DNA from: Xanthomonas hortorum pv. pelargonii
GTDB lineage: Bacteria; Pseudomonadota; Gammaproteobacteria; Xanthomonadales; Xanthomonadaceae
Direction of reading: 5' to 3'
Assembly (NCBI RefSeq): GCF_024499015.1
Contig: NZ_CP098604.1
Location: 1,736,001 to 1,800,000, forward strand
DNA length: 64,000 nt
Of this stretch, positions 26,018 through 35,905 are shown in pieces. The notes beneath the pieces were generated by a model that saw only the letters and a program-made list of their open reading frames with translations, made no database searches and had not been told where the DNA came from. The translations under genes were made by a program, and so were the position numbers. Within the stretch, counting starts at the first letter, position 1. Each line of letters starts with the position of its first letter.

Positions 26018-26842
26018 ATGTCCTCTTTGACCGCACCCGACGAACGGCCGCGCATCAGCGCCTGCATTATCGCGTTCAACGAGGCCGATCGCCTACGCGA
26101 CTGTCTGAGCTCGCTGGCGTTCTGCGACGAGATCGTGGTGGTGGACTCCGGCTCCACCGACGCCACCGTGGCGCTGGCCACTGCGCTTGGCGCACGCGTG
26201 TTGCAACGCGACTTCGACGGCTATCGCAGCCAGAAGGCGTATTGCGTCGAACAGGCCAGCCACGACTGGGTGCTGTGCCTGGATGCCGACGAACGCGTCA
26301 GCGATGCCTTGCGCAGCTCGATCATCGCCGCGCGCGATGCGGGCTTCACCGAGGCGGCCGGCTATCGCTTCGCACGGCTGTCGGATTACTTCGGCCGCTT
26401 TCTGCGCCATGGCAATGCCTATCCCGATCGCGTACTGCGCCTGTTCGATCGCCGGCGCGGCGGCTGGCGCGGCAAGCGCGAGATCCACGAAGCGGCGAGT
26501 GTGGATGGAACCGTCGTCACCCTGCCCGGCGATCTGATCCATTACCCGTATCGCTCACTGGCGCAGCAGCTGGCCAAGACCCAGCGCTATGCGCAGATGA
26601 TGGCCGAGCACGAGTACGCACGCGGCAAACGCGCGACCTGGAGCAAGCTGGTGCTGGCGCCGGCCTGGCGTTTCTGGCGCGGCTATCTGCTGCGTGGCGG
26701 TTTTCGCGATGGCTGGCACGGGCTGATCTACGCCTATGTGCGTGCCAACTACGTGCGCCAGAAGACCATCATGTTGTGGCTGCTACAGCACAACCAACCG
26801 GTGCAGGACCCGCCGCGTGCGGACGATCAACGCAGCGACTGA
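26018..26842 (+). CDS. Family 2 glycosyltransferase, WaaE/KdtX type
   Basis: 274 residues. The GT-A nucleotide-sugar fold starts ISACIIAFNEADRLRDCLSS, with EIVVVDSGSTDATVALA and the metal-binding DXD region VLCLDADERVSDAL. The RVLRLFDRRRGGWRGKREIHE block and the C-terminal HTxHYPYRSL-like part (GDLIHYPYRSLAQQL) match WaaE/LgtF-like beta-1,4-glucosyltransferases of the LPS inner core. It ends in a convergent 16-base overlap with the ligase gene. Confidence 0.88.
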   Translation: MSSLTAPDERPRISACIIAFNEADRLRDCLSSLAFCDEIVVVDSGSTDATVALATALGARVLQRDFDGYRSQKAYCVEQASHDWVLCLDADERVSDALRSSIIAARDAGFTEAAGYRFARLSDYFGRFLRHGNAYPDRVLRLFDRRRGGWRGKREIHEAASVDGTVVTLPGDLIHYPYRSLAQQLAKTQRYAQMMAEHEYARGKRATWSKLVLAPAWRFWRGYLLRGGFRDGWHGLIYAYVRANYVRQKTIMLWLLQHNQPVQDPPRADDQRSD

Positions 26843-28098
26843 GATGCAGCCTGCTGCGCCTGACGCGCTGCCAGGCCAGCCAGCACACCGACCATCGCCG
26901 TGTAGAAACTCGCCGAGACCTGATGCGCGAACATCGATTGGGTCAATCCACATAGCGCGTAGCTGATCACGATCATCACGCCGGCCGCTGCCGGCCCGCG
27001 AAACTGGCGCTGCCCGCTGCGCCGATGCAATCGCACGAAGATCCACAGCGGCACGCCATACACCGCGATCAACAGCAACAGGCCCGGAACGCCCTGCGTG
27101 GCGCCCCATTCGGCCAGATCGTTATGCGCGTGACCCAGATGACAACGCAGCAACCAGGTATCGCCGGCACACACCGGCAACTCGCGCATCGCATCGTCGA
27201 AACGCCCGACGCCCACGCCAGTGAGCGGATGCGCGCGCAAGGTATCCCAGGCCACATGCAGCCGCTCGATGCGGGCGCCGGCAGACGAATCGCTGTCGCC
27301 GACCTCGTAGCGTTGCAGGTCTCTCTGCAATTCACCCAGACGCATTTGATCGGTCAAGGCCGGCACGCTGACGATCACGCCCACCGCCAGCACGGCGCTA
27401 CCGATGAAGGCCAGCAAACGCATGCGCGGGCTATGCCAGGCCGCGCCCCAGATCAGCACACCCAGGGTCACCAGCAACGACAGGTACACACCACGGCTGC
27501 CACTGAGCACGATGACCACCACCGCAGCGATGGCCGCGCCGACCAGCCAGCGCACGTTGCCCACCGGGCGACAGAACACCGCCACCACCAGCAGCATCAG
27601 CGCGATATCGGCGAACACAATCGCGTTGGTAAAGCCTTCCGCGCGGTCGGCACCGTTCATCACCTGCAACAAGGCGATCAACATGGCTGCGAACACGCCG
27701 GCTAGTGCGCCGCGCCACAACCAGACCTGGCGCGGCTGCAGCGCGTACGCCCACAACGCAGCCCACGGCAGCACCAGAAAGCGCGAGCGGTTATCGACGT
27801 CGCGCAGCCCATGTTCGAACAGGGCGATCGACAGCAGCGACATCGCGATGACCGCCGCCGTCAGCCAGCCCAGCGCACGCAGCGACCCATCGCGCGTGAC
27901 GATGCCCGCACGCAGGTTGCGCCAACCCACCAGCGAACCGAGCAGCAGGCACACGCCGAACGGCAGCAGGCCGCTCGGCATGCTGACCACCAGTGCGGTC
28001 ATCAGGAACACGCCCAGTTCGGCGATGCGCACGCCTGCCCGCGATGCGATGGGGGCAGCCTGCGACAGCGAAGCGGGTTGAGTGGGCAAGGAATTCAT
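26827..28098 (-). CDS. waaL: O-antigen ligase/polymerase (WaaL/Wzy_C family)
   Basis: 423 residues from MNSLPTQPASLSQAAPIASR with about 10-12 membrane segments. A large periplasmic loop holds the hallmark Arg/His region (RIERLHVAWDTLRAHPLTGV, then LGHAHNDLAEWGATQGVPGL, the H-N-x9-G motif). WaaL joins undecaprenyl-linked O-antigen to lipid A-core on the periplasmic side. Ligases and Wzy polymerases share this domain, so the choice of ligase rests on the LPS-core neighbours. Its 3' end overlaps the GT2 gene. Confidence 0.8.
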   Translation of the reverse strand: MNSLPTQPASLSQAAPIASRAGVRIAELGVFLMTALVVSMPSGLLPFGVCLLLGSLVGWRNLRAGIVTRDGSLRALGWLTAAVIAMSLLSIALFEHGLRDVDNRSRFLVLPWAALWAYALQPRQVWLWRGALAGVFAAMLIALLQVMNGADRAEGFTNAIVFADIALMLLVVAVFCRPVGNVRWLVGAAIAAVVVIVLSGSRGVYLSLLVTLGVLIWGAAWHSPRMRLLAFIGSAVLAVGVIVSVPALTDQMRLGELQRDLQRYEVGDSDSSAGARIERLHVAWDTLRAHPLTGVGVGRFDDAMRELPVCAGDTWLLRCHLGHAHNDLAEWGATQGVPGLLLLIAVYGVPLWIFVRLHRRSGQRQFRGPAAAGVMIVISYALCGLTQSMFAHQVSASFYTAMVGVLAGLAARQAQQAASQSLR

Positions 28099-28250
28099 CG
28101 AGCATCGGTGGCGAAAGGGAGGTAAAGCGGGCAACACTCAGCGGCAATGCCGGCCAAGCTAACGATGCCCCGCATGAATCGTCGCTAGACAGCGGCCAGC
28201 GGCACCATTGACGCGGCGCAAATCGGGCCCGGGACCAGGGCTCGGTGCCC

Positions 28251-29972
28251 TCATTCGGTCTCCAGGTTGCCCTGCTCCTGTGCTTCCACCGCCCGCTCGT
28301 TGGAGCTCGCCACGCAGCTGCCCTGCACCGCATCGGCCGGCACCAGCCACCAGCGACGACGGTTGGCCACCCCCACCAATTGGCTGCGACTGCGATCCAC
28401 GCAGGCCAGCAACGCCGTCTCCTGCACCAACAGCCAGCGTTGCGCAGGCTGCTCTGCCTGCCAGGTCACCCCGCGTTGCAGCTGTTGTTCCCACGGCACC
28501 TTGAAGCCGAAGGTCTGCGCGGAGCGGTCGGCCATCAGCAGGTTCTGCTCTTTCCAGGCCACCAGCCCGAGCTGCGCATGCGCCCCGATCCGGCGCCCGG
28601 CCTCGCGCATCACCGCGCCCGACGAGCTGGAGTCGTTGAAGATCGGGTAGCAGACCAGCCCGAACGCCACCCACCACGCACCCAGCAGCGAGGCGACCGC
28701 AAGCGCGGAGCGGCGCACCCGCAGCAACAGCAGGCTGGCTATGCCCCACACCCCCACCGCCAGCAACAGCCAGCCGAGCGGGTCGGTGGCCTCGCTGCCG
28801 ACCCCGCGGCTGTCCATGATCTTCTGCTCGAAGCCCGGATGCCCGATCAGCATCGCCACCCCGCCAACGCTGAAGACCACCGTCAGCAGCAGCGCGAATC
28901 CGAATAACACGCGCTGCACCCCGGCCCGGCGCAACAGCCCCGCCGCCAACGGCGCCAGCGCCAGGCAGAACATCGGCAGCGCCGGCAGGATGTAGACATC
29001 GCGCTTGCCGCTGGGAATGGTGAAGAACACCAGCACCAACAGCCACCACGCCAGCGGCAGCAGATAGCGCGGATCGCGGCGCTTGAGCCGTCGCCGCCAG
29101 GCCGGGATTGCCCATGGCAGCAGCAGGATGGTCGGCAGCCACATCGTGGCCATGCCCTTCAAGTGGTACCAGACCGGTTGCGCGTGGTCCCAGGAGCTGG
29201 CGTAGCGCTTGGCGGTCTGGCGCAGCAGGATGTCGTTGAGATACACGCGGTATTCGGGCTGACCTGCGGTCAGCGCGGTCACCATCATCGGCACGAACCA
29301 CAGCAGGATCGCGACAAAGAAAAACAGCGGCCCCAGCCAGAAGCGCCGATCGCGCACATGCACGCGTACGCCCGGCCAACCGCGCGCCGACGCAATGCCG
29401 GCCGGGATCAGCATCAGCAACGCGATCACCCCGACGCCTTTGGTGATCACGCCCAGCCCGGCGGCGAACCAGCCCAGCGTCCACCAGCGCCAGGCCGGGC
29501 CCATCAACAGATGGCGCAACAGCCCGTAATTGGCCAGGGTGATCCAGAACACCACCAGCGGGTCGATCTGCGCCTTCTTGGCCTGGAAGGTGAAGTGCAA
29601 CGTGAACAGCAGCATCCAGGCCGCATACAGGCCGACGCGCCGGGTCCACAGCCGCCGCCCCAGGTCGTACACGCAGGCCAGCGTGCCCAAGGCTGCCAGC
29701 AGCGACGGCAGCAGGAACGCCACCCGCCAATTGCCCAGCAGCGTGTAGAACAGCGCCTGCAGCCACATCAGCATCGGCGGCTTGTCCGAGTACAGCTCGT
29801 TGCCGCGATGCGGGAACAGCCAGTCGCCGCTCAGCACCATCTGCTTGGCGACCAGCGCAAACCGCGGCTCGTCCGCCGGCCAAGGGTCACGCAATCCCAG
29901 CCCGGCACCGATGACCAATACAGCGGTGATGGCCAGCAGCCAGAAATCGGTGGAAGCACGGGTCTTGAGCAT
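28251..29972 (-). CDS. ArnT/PMT-like glycosyltransferase family 39 membrane protein
   Basis: 573 residues. The first periplasmic loop carries the GT39 acidic motif DPWPADEPRFALVA and ELYSDKPPMLMWLQ, followed by about 11-12 membrane segments and a C-terminal periplasmic domain. The family transfers sugars from polyprenyl-phosphate carriers, for example aminoarabinose to lipid A. No arn genes lie beside it, so the substrate is uncertain. It is followed on the same strand by the WaaL-like gene 150 bp downstream, supporting a role in LPS modification. Confidence 0.85.
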   Translation of the reverse strand: MLKTRASTDFWLLAITAVLVIGAGLGLRDPWPADEPRFALVAKQMVLSGDWLFPHRGNELYSDKPPMLMWLQALFYTLLGNWRVAFLLPSLLAALGTLACVYDLGRRLWTRRVGLYAAWMLLFTLHFTFQAKKAQIDPLVVFWITLANYGLLRHLLMGPAWRWWTLGWFAAGLGVITKGVGVIALLMLIPAGIASARGWPGVRVHVRDRRFWLGPLFFFVAILLWFVPMMVTALTAGQPEYRVYLNDILLRQTAKRYASSWDHAQPVWYHLKGMATMWLPTILLLPWAIPAWRRRLKRRDPRYLLPLAWWLLVLVFFTIPSGKRDVYILPALPMFCLALAPLAAGLLRRAGVQRVLFGFALLLTVVFSVGGVAMLIGHPGFEQKIMDSRGVGSEATDPLGWLLLAVGVWGIASLLLLRVRRSALAVASLLGAWWVAFGLVCYPIFNDSSSSGAVMREAGRRIGAHAQLGLVAWKEQNLLMADRSAQTFGFKVPWEQQLQRGVTWQAEQPAQRWLLVQETALLACVDRSRSQLVGVANRRRWWLVPADAVQGSCVASSNERAVEAQEQGNLETE

Positions 29973-30019
29973 GGCCGGCGGCAGTGGGAAGCAGGAGGGA
30001 GCGCCGACTCGGCGCGCGA

Positions 30020-31330
30020 TCAGGAGGTTTTTAGCAAAAGCGCGTAGAAAAATCCGTCGCAGTGCTGCTCGCCTGGAAACCGCTGGCGCCCCGGCCCTGC
30101 CGCATGACCAAACTGCGCACCCAGCGACTGCGCCTGTGCATCGGCAGTACGTTGCAAAAACGCCTCCACCTGGGCCTGGTTCTCACGCGCGAGCAAGGAG
30201 CAGGTGGTGTAAAGCAACTGCCCGCCCGGACGCAGCGTGCGCCAGGTCGCATCGAGCAAGCGTGCCTGCAAGGCGCTCAAGACATCGATATCGTCGGCGC
30301 GGCGATGCAGCAGCACATCCGGTTGACGGCGCACCACGCCGGTGGCCGAACACGGCGCATCCAGCAGCACCGCATCGAACGGCTGCCCGTCCCACCACGC
30401 GGCGGGATCGGCGGCGTCGGCCGCATGCAGTACGACCTGCGCGCCTGGCACGGTGCGCTGCAGGGTCTGCTGCACGCGTTCCAGCCGGCGCGCATCCACA
30501 TCCAGTGCAGTGAGCTGCAGGCCGGGACGACGTTCCAGCAGGTGCGCCGCCTTGCCACCGGGCGCGGCGCAGGCATCGAGCACACGCGCGGACGCGGCCA
30601 ACTGCAGTGCATCGGCCACCTGCTGCGCAGAGCCGTCCTGCACCGAGACCTCGCCTTCGGCAAAGCCAGGCAATTGACTCACCGGCAGCGCACTGTGCAA
30701 GCGCACCGCATCCGGCAACACCGCATCGATTTCGGCAGCGATGCCCAGTTCGGCCAGGCGCGCGACATACGCGGCCGGATCGGTGCGCCCGCGATGCACC
30801 CGCAGCCACATCGGCGCCATCAGCGCGCTTGCAACGAAGATATCTTCGGCGTCATCGCCCCAATCGGCACGCAGCTGCTTGCGCAACCAGGACGGCCAAC
30901 CGGCATCGGCAGACACCGCCGGGAAACCCTCGCGCTGCGCACGCCGCAGGATCGCGTTGACCATGCCGGCCTGACGCGGCCGGCCCAGCGCACGACACGC
31001 ATCCACGGTGGCCGACAACGCCGCATGCGCAGGCAGTTGCAGCACGTCGAGCTGGGCGAAGCCGGTCATCAGCAACGCTTTCAGTTCAGCATCGCGCGGC
31101 GGCAACGGGCGCTCCAGCCACTGCCGCAGCGCTACGTCGTAGGCCGGGCGGCGGCGCAACACCGCAAAACAGATCGCCTCCACCAGCGCGCGGTCGCGTG
31201 GATCGCTCAGGCCGGGCAAGCTTGCGGCCAGCTCGGCCTTGAGCGAGCGGCCCTGGTCGAACACCGCCGTCAGCACCCGCGCAGCGGCCAGACGCGAGGC
31301 AACGCCGGCAGTGGCGGCTTCCGTCGACAT
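30020..31330 (-). CDS. rsmB: 16S rRNA (cytosine-967-C5)-methyltransferase
   Basis: 436 residues. An N-terminal NusB-like RNA-binding domain (about 1-140) precedes the Rossmann methyltransferase domain with SAM motif [14 protein letters not shown] and the two catalytic cysteines in [20 protein letters not shown] and [17 protein letters not shown]. Its ATG overlaps the fmt stop codon (ATGA), so the def-fmt-rsmB genes are an operon, as in many gammaproteobacteria. Family length and motifs are complete. Confidence 0.96.
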   Translation of the reverse strand: MSTEAATAGVASRLAAARVLTAVFDQGRSLKAELAASLPGLSDPRDRALVEAICFAVLRRRPAYDVALRQWLERPLPPRDAELKALLMTGFAQLDVLQLPAHAALSATVDACRALGRPRQAGMVNAILRRAQREGFPAVSADAGWPSWLRKQLRADWGDDAEDIFVASALMAPMWLRVHRGRTDPAAYVARLAELGIAAEIDAVLPDAVRLHSALPVSQLPGFAEGEVSVQDGSAQQVADALQLAASARVLDACAAPGGKAAHLLERRPGLQLTALDVDARRLERVQQTLQRTVPGAQVVLHAADAADPAAWWDGQPFDAVLLDAPCSATGVVRRQPDVLLHRRADDIDVLSALQARLLDATWRTLRPGGQLLYTTCSLLARENQAQVEAFLQRTADAQAQSLGAQFGHAAGPGRQRFPGEQHCDGFFYALLLKTS

Positions 31331-32253
31331 CAGGTCAGCGCCGGCAGATCGCGGCGCGCGTTGAGGTAGTCGGCGGCGGTGATCGCCTTGCCGCCCTCGC
31401 GCTGCAAGACGCGTACCCGCAACGCACCCGCACCGCAGGCGATATCGATGCCCTGCTTGCTGGCAGCGAGCAGGGTGCCCGGCGCCTGCCGATGTGCCAG
31501 CTCCAGCGCCACTGCGCCATGCAGGCGCACACGCTCACCGGCCAGCATCGCCTCGGCCACCGGCCAGGGGTTGAACGCACGCACGCGCCGCGCCAGCTCC
31601 TGCGCCGGCTGCGCCCAGTCCAGCCGCGCCTGCGCCTTGTCCAGCTTGTGCGCGTAGGTCACTCCCTCGGCCGGCTGCGGTTGCGCCACCGGGCGAACGC
31701 CGGCACGCAGCAACCCCAGCCCATCGGACAGCACCTGCGCACCCAGCGCGGCGAGGCGGTCATGCAGCTGCCCGCCGGTTTCCTGCTCCCCGATCTCCAG
31801 ACGTTGCGACAGCAGCACCGGGCCGGTATCCAGACCGGCTTCCATCTGCATCAGGCACACGCCGGTCTCGGTATCGCCGGCCTCGATCGCACGCTGGATC
31901 GGCGCGGCACCACGCCAACGCGGCAGTAACGAGGCATGCACGTTCCAGCAGCCGTAGGTCGGCGCGGCCAGCACTGCCTTGGGCAGGATCAAGCCGTAAG
32001 CCACCACTACCATCAGGTCAGCATCGAGCGCGCGCAGCGTCGCCAGGGCCTCGGGTGAGCGCAGCGTCTGCGGCTGAAACACCGGGATGCCGCGCGCGAT
32101 CGCTTCCAGCTTGACCGGCGAGGCGGTCAGCCCACGGCCGCGGCCGGCAGGCCGATCCGGCTGGGTATAGACCGCCACCACTTCATGTCGCTGCGCGGCC
32201 GCGCGCAACGAGGCGACGGCAAAATCCGGCGTACCGGCGAATATGATTTTCAT
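31330..32253 (-). CDS. fmt: Methionyl-tRNA formyltransferase
   Basis: 307 residues from [20 protein letters not shown]. The formyltransferase motif is [20 protein letters not shown] (Asn, His and Ser-Leu-Leu-Pro around residues 102-110) and the 10-formyl-THF site [20 protein letters not shown]. The C-terminal OB domain is present. It formylates initiator Met-tRNA. It is translationally coupled to rsmB and lies 100 bp after def; a palindromic element occupies that gap directly before its start codon, which has no strong Shine-Dalgarno sequence. Confidence 0.97.
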   Translation of the reverse strand: MKIIFAGTPDFAVASLRAAAQRHEVVAVYTQPDRPAGRGRGLTASPVKLEAIARGIPVFQPQTLRSPEALATLRALDADLMVVVAYGLILPKAVLAAPTYGCWNVHASLLPRWRGAAPIQRAIEAGDTETGVCLMQMEAGLDTGPVLLSQRLEIGEQETGGQLHDRLAALGAQVLSDGLGLLRAGVRPVAQPQPAEGVTYAHKLDKAQARLDWAQPAQELARRVRAFNPWPVAEAMLAGERVRLHGAVALELAHRQAPGTLLAASKQGIDIACGAGALRVRVLQREGGKAITAADYLNARRDLPALT

Positions 32254-32262
32254 TGGGCAGGA

Positions 32263-32348
32263 GATTCGGGAGTGGAAATTGGGGAGTCGCAAGGGCGGAT
32301 TCGGCAATCGGTGAGAGAACCGGCTTTCCGAATCCCGACTCCCGAATC
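32263..32348. repeat. Nested palindromic element in the def-fmt gap
   Basis: Outer arms GATTCGGGAGT (32263-32273) and ACTCCCGAATC (32338-32348), and inner arms GGATTCGG (32297-32304) and CCGAATCC (32328-32335), are perfectly complementary. The element could fold in mRNA as an 86-base hairpin ending ten bases before the fmt start. GATTCGGG-type repeats recur in xanthomonad intergenic DNA (from memory). It may attenuate fmt-rsmB expression or stabilise def mRNA. Confidence 0.75.
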
Positions 32349-32355
32349 CCGGCCG

Positions 32356-32868
32356 TCAGGCCACGTGTTTGCGCTGCTTGGCCAGTTTCTTGCGCACCAT
32401 CTCGCGCTTGAGCGGCGACAGATAATCGACAAACAACTTGCCGTCCAGGTGATCCATCTCATGCTGGATGCACACCGCCAGCAGGCCTTCGGTGCTCAGT
32501 TCCTGCGCCTGCCCGTGGCGGTCGACATAGCGCACCGTGATCGCATCGGCACGGCTGACATCGGCATAGATGCCCGGCACCGACAGGCAGCCTTCCTGAT
32601 ACAGCTGCTCGCCCTGTTTGCTGACGATTTGCGGGTTGATGAACACCTGCGGCAGGTTCTTCTCGTCGCTGACGTCGATCACCATGAAACGCTTGTGCAC
32701 ATCCACCTGACTGGCGGCCAGGCCGATGCCGGGCGCCTCGTACATGGTCTGGAACATATCGTCGAGCAAGCGTTGAAATGCCGGGCTGGTGACCTCGGCA
32801 GCATCCACCGGCACGGCCTTGGTGCGCAGCCGCGGGTCGGGAAATTCGAGAATAGGGAGCAAAGCCAT
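32356..32868 (-). CDS. def: Peptide deformylase
   Basis: 170 residues. The three motifs are complete: GIGLAAS (47-53), EGCLSVP (Cys94 as a metal ligand) and QHEMDHLDG (H136, E137, H140). It removes the N-formyl group from nascent proteins as an Fe2+/Zn2+ enzyme. It is the first gene of the def-fmt-rsmB operon and is divergent from the LysM gene at 33001, as is usual in gammaproteobacteria. Confidence 0.98.
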   Translation of the reverse strand: MALLPILEFPDPRLRTKAVPVDAAEVTSPAFQRLLDDMFQTMYEAPGIGLAASQVDVHKRFMVIDVSDEKNLPQVFINPQIVSKQGEQLYQEGCLSVPGIYADVSRADAITVRYVDRHGQAQELSTEGLLAVCIQHEMDHLDGKLFVDYLSPLKREMVRKKLAKQRKHVA

Positions 32869-33000
32869 GGGGTTACCCGTGCTGGGAACACCGGCGCAGC
32901 GCCGGCAAGACGCTCCTATTCTAGCGCACTGCTTGCGTAGCGCCGGGGTTTCTGGACCATAGTGCGCGGACCTGTTGGGGAATCAGGCAAGAAGGCACTC

Positions 33001-34137
33001 ATGTTGAAACGACTTCGTACGGTCGTCGCTGCGGCGATGCTGACCGTCGCGACCTACGCTGCCGCGCAAGCGGTGGGCGAACATCCAGAGACTTACGTGG
33101 TCCGCAAGGGGGATACCCTTTGGGACATCGCTGGGCGTTTTCTGCAAAAGCCGTGGCTGTGGCCGGAAATCTGGCAGGCCAATCCGCAAATACAGAACCC
33201 GCACCTGATCTACCCGGGCGATGTGATCAGCCTGGCCTACCTGGATCGCGTCGCCAAGGGCACTGTGCAGCCCGGCCCGCGTCAGGAAGCGCCGATCAAT
33301 GCGATTCCGCTGTCGGAAGTGGAGCCGTTTCTCAAAAACCTGCGCGTCACCGACGACTTCGACGGCCTGCCGTATGTCGTGGGTCTGGAAGGCGGTCGTT
33401 CGCGTGCCACCACTGGCCAGTTGGCCTATGTGGTCGGCCTGGATGACGCGCAGCCGGGTCAGCGCTTTGCGGTGGTGCGCCCGACCGTGAAGTTCAGCCT
33501 GCCCAAACCCAACGATGATCTGGATATGGCCGGCAATAGCGTCGCCGGCTCCGGCAACATCTGGAAGAACTACATCGCGCCGAGCAGTCGCCGCGAGTTC
33601 CTGGGGTATGAACTGGCGCAGGTCAACGTCGGCACCATTACCCGCAGCGCGGCAGGCGGCAATTCCAAGGCGGCGACTTTGCTGCTGCAGGACAGCGGCC
33701 GTGAAGTGCGTGCGGGCGATCGCATCATCGCGGTCGAGGCACAGCCCTACGATCTGCAGTTCATTCCGCATCCACCGTCGGAACAGGCCACGCAGACCGA
33801 GTTACGCGTACTCGCCATCTCCGATGCCTTCATCGTCGGCGGTACCCGCGACGTGATCGCCATCTCCGGTGGCGCGCGCGAGGGCATCAACAACGGCACC
33901 GTGTTTTCGATCTGGCGCAAGGGCCGTACGGTCAGCGACCGCGTCAAACACTCGCGTTTTTCGCGGGCTGACGATGACTTCAGCGGTCCGGCCGGTTCCA
34001 CCGTCGGCCTGCCCGACGAATACGTCTCGCACGCGATGGTGTTCCGCACCTTCGACAAGGTCAGCTATGCGTTGGTGATGGAAAGCGTTAAGCCGACCGG
34101 CCTGGGCTACATCGTCAAGCATCCAGACGCGCAGTAA
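33001..34137 (+). CDS. LysM peptidoglycan-binding exported protein
   Basis: 378 residues. The signal peptide MLKRLRTVVAAAMLTVATYA is followed by one LysM domain (ETYVVRKGDTLWDIAGRFLQ ... NPHLIYPGDVISLAY, about residues 28-82). The remainder is a conserved beta-rich region with no catalytic motif seen. The LysM gene between def and dprA is a conserved gammaproteobacterial position. It is a probable periplasmic or envelope-associated protein. The ATG at 33001 fits the signal peptide, unlike the upstream in-frame codons. Confidence 0.9.
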   Translation: MLKRLRTVVAAAMLTVATYAAAQAVGEHPETYVVRKGDTLWDIAGRFLQKPWLWPEIWQANPQIQNPHLIYPGDVISLAYLDRVAKGTVQPGPRQEAPINAIPLSEVEPFLKNLRVTDDFDGLPYVVGLEGGRSRATTGQLAYVVGLDDAQPGQRFAVVRPTVKFSLPKPNDDLDMAGNSVAGSGNIWKNYIAPSSRREFLGYELAQVNVGTITRSAAGGNSKAATLLLQDSGREVRAGDRIIAVEAQPYDLQFIPHPPSEQATQTELRVLAISDAFIVGGTRDVIAISGGAREGINNGTVFSIWRKGRTVSDRVKHSRFSRADDDFSGPAGSTVGLPDEYVSHAMVFRTFDKVSYALVMESVKPTGLGYIVKHPDAQ

Positions 34138-34211
34138 GCGGGACAAAATCCGATGCTGTAACGCGACGGCGCCTGAGGGCGCCGTCGTCGCTTGCGGCCT
34201 ACGCTGACCGC

Positions 34212-35348
34212 ATGGCCCTGATTGCTCCCGACCTGCGTGCGTTGTTGATCCTGCTGCTGGCCGGCGGCCGCAGCCCGCCGCGCCGTACGCTGCTGACGAC
34301 GTTCGCCTCGCCGACCGAGATCCTTGCCGCCGGCTCCGATGCATGGTGCGCTGCCGGCTGCGACGCGCTGCAATCGGCCCTGCTGCGTGTCCCCGACACG
34401 CAGGCGCTGGACGCAGCGCTGCACTGGTGCGCGCAGCCCGGGCATCACCTCATCGGCTGGCAGGATCCGGACTATCCCGCCCTGCTGCGGCATCTGATCA
34501 ATCCGCCGCTGGCCTTGTTCGTGGACGGCGACCCCAATGCGTTGTGGCATCCAGCGGTGGCGGTGGTCGGCAGCCGCGCAGCCACCGCCGGAGGGAGGGA
34601 GCACACCCGCGCGTTCGCTTCCAGCCTGGCGGGCGCCGGGCTGGGCATCGTCAGCGGCATGGCGGCAGGCGTGGATGCGATCGCCCACGAGGCCGCGCTG
34701 GCCCGCGCCGACGGCATCACCGTAGCGGTGGTCGGCACCGGCACCGATGTGGCCTACCCCGCACACCATCACGGCTTGCGCGATCGCATCGCCGCGCGTG
34801 GTGCGGTCGTCAGCGAGTACCTGCCCGGCACAGCGGCGGCCGCGGGGCACTTCCCGGCCCGCAACCGGATCATCGCCGGGCTGGCATTGGGCACGCTGGT
34901 GGTCGAAGCGGCCATGCGCTCGGGCGCGCTGATCACCGCGCGGCTGGCAGCTGAGGCCGGGCGTGAAGTGTTCGCCCTGCCCGGCTCGCTGCACAATCCG
35001 CTCGCGCGCGGCTGCCATCACCTGATCCGTCAGGGTGCCACCCTGGCCCAGGAGCCGGCCCAGATCATCGACGGGCTGCGCCTGCTCTCGGGCGAGTTGG
35101 CCGATGCCTTGCGCCAGCGCCTGGCCGCCCCCACTGATCAGGCCAGGACGGCGCCCAAGGCCTCTACCGCGCGCCCGGATCCGGACTACCAGCGCTTGTG
35201 GCAGGCACTTGGCCACGACCCAACCCCTATGGATGCATTGGTCGAACGCACCGGATTGACGGCCGCCACGCTGTCCTCCATGCTGCTCATCATGGAACTG
35301 GAGGGAGACGTGGTCACCGAGCACGGTCGCTATACCCGCAATCCCTAG
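34212..35348 (+). CDS. dprA: DNA-processing protein DprA (Smf)
   Basis: 378 residues. A Rossmann-fold ssDNA-binding core has [36 protein letters not shown] and [20 protein letters not shown] followed by [22 protein letters not shown]-terminal winged-helix region ([20 protein letters not shown]) is present. DprA loads RecA on incoming single-stranded DNA during natural transformation. The gene starts about 75 bp after the LysM gene and precedes smg with 43 bp, forming a probable transcription unit. Confidence 0.97.
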   Translation: MALIAPDLRALLILLLAGGRSPPRRTLLTTFASPTEILAAGSDAWCAAGCDALQSALLRVPDTQALDAALHWCAQPGHHLIGWQDPDYPALLRHLINPPLALFVDGDPNALWHPAVAVVGSRAATAGGREHTRAFASSLAGAGLGIVSGMAAGVDAIAHEAALARADGITVAVVGTGTDVAYPAHHHGLRDRIAARGAVVSEYLPGTAAAAGHFPARNRIIAGLALGTLVVEAAMRSGALITARLAAEAGREVFALPGSLHNPLARGCHHLIRQGATLAQEPAQIIDGLRLLSGELADALRQRLAAPTDQARTAPKASTARPDPDYQRLWQALGHDPTPMDALVERTGLTAATLSSMLLIMELEGDVVTEHGRYTRNP

Positions 35349-35391
35349 TTTCTTCACCTCCACAGCGTCGCGCGACGCAGGCCGAGGGGCA

Positions 35392-35865
35392 ATGAAAGAG
35401 AGCATTCTTGATGTACTGCTGTACCTGTTCGAACATTATTTCAGCGAAGACGCGGACCTGGTCCGTGACCGTGACTCGCTTCAGAATGGCCTGATCCAGG
35501 CTGGCTTCAGCCCTGCAGAAATCAGTAAAGCCTTCGATTGGCTGGACGCGCTCTCCGAGCAGCGGCCTAGCGTTGCGCGCCCGCACGTCGACGGGCCGGT
35601 GCGTATATACCAGGGCCCGGAATTGGACAAGCTCGATGTGGATTGCCGTGGGTTTCTGATGTTCCTGGAGCAACACCGCATTCTCGATGCCGATCAGCGC
35701 GAGTTGGTGCTGGACCGCGCCATGGCGCTGGACCAGGACGAGCTTGATCTGGACGACCTCAAGTGGGTGGTGCTGATGGTGCTGTTCAACCAGCCGGGCG
35801 CCGAAGCGGCCTACGCATGGATGGAAACGCAGATGTTCCTCGACGAGCCTGAACCCGTACACTGA
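35392..35865 (+). CDS. smg: Smg family protein (DUF494)
   Basis: 157 residues starting [20 protein letters not shown]. The acidic, all-helical DUF494 pattern is complete ([56 protein letters not shown]). Function not established; the gene is found next to dprA and topA in many proteobacteria, as here, which suggests a role linked to DNA handling. That link is contextual only. Confidence 0.95.
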   Translation: MKESILDVLLYLFEHYFSEDADLVRDRDSLQNGLIQAGFSPAEISKAFDWLDALSEQRPSVARPHVDGPVRIYQGPELDKLDVDCRGFLMFLEQHRILDADQRELVLDRAMALDQDELDLDDLKWVVLMVLFNQPGAEAAYAWMETQMFLDEPEPVH

Positions 35866-35905
35866 GGGTCGAAGCCGCGATGGAAGCGCGTGCGTGGGGA
35901 CGGGA

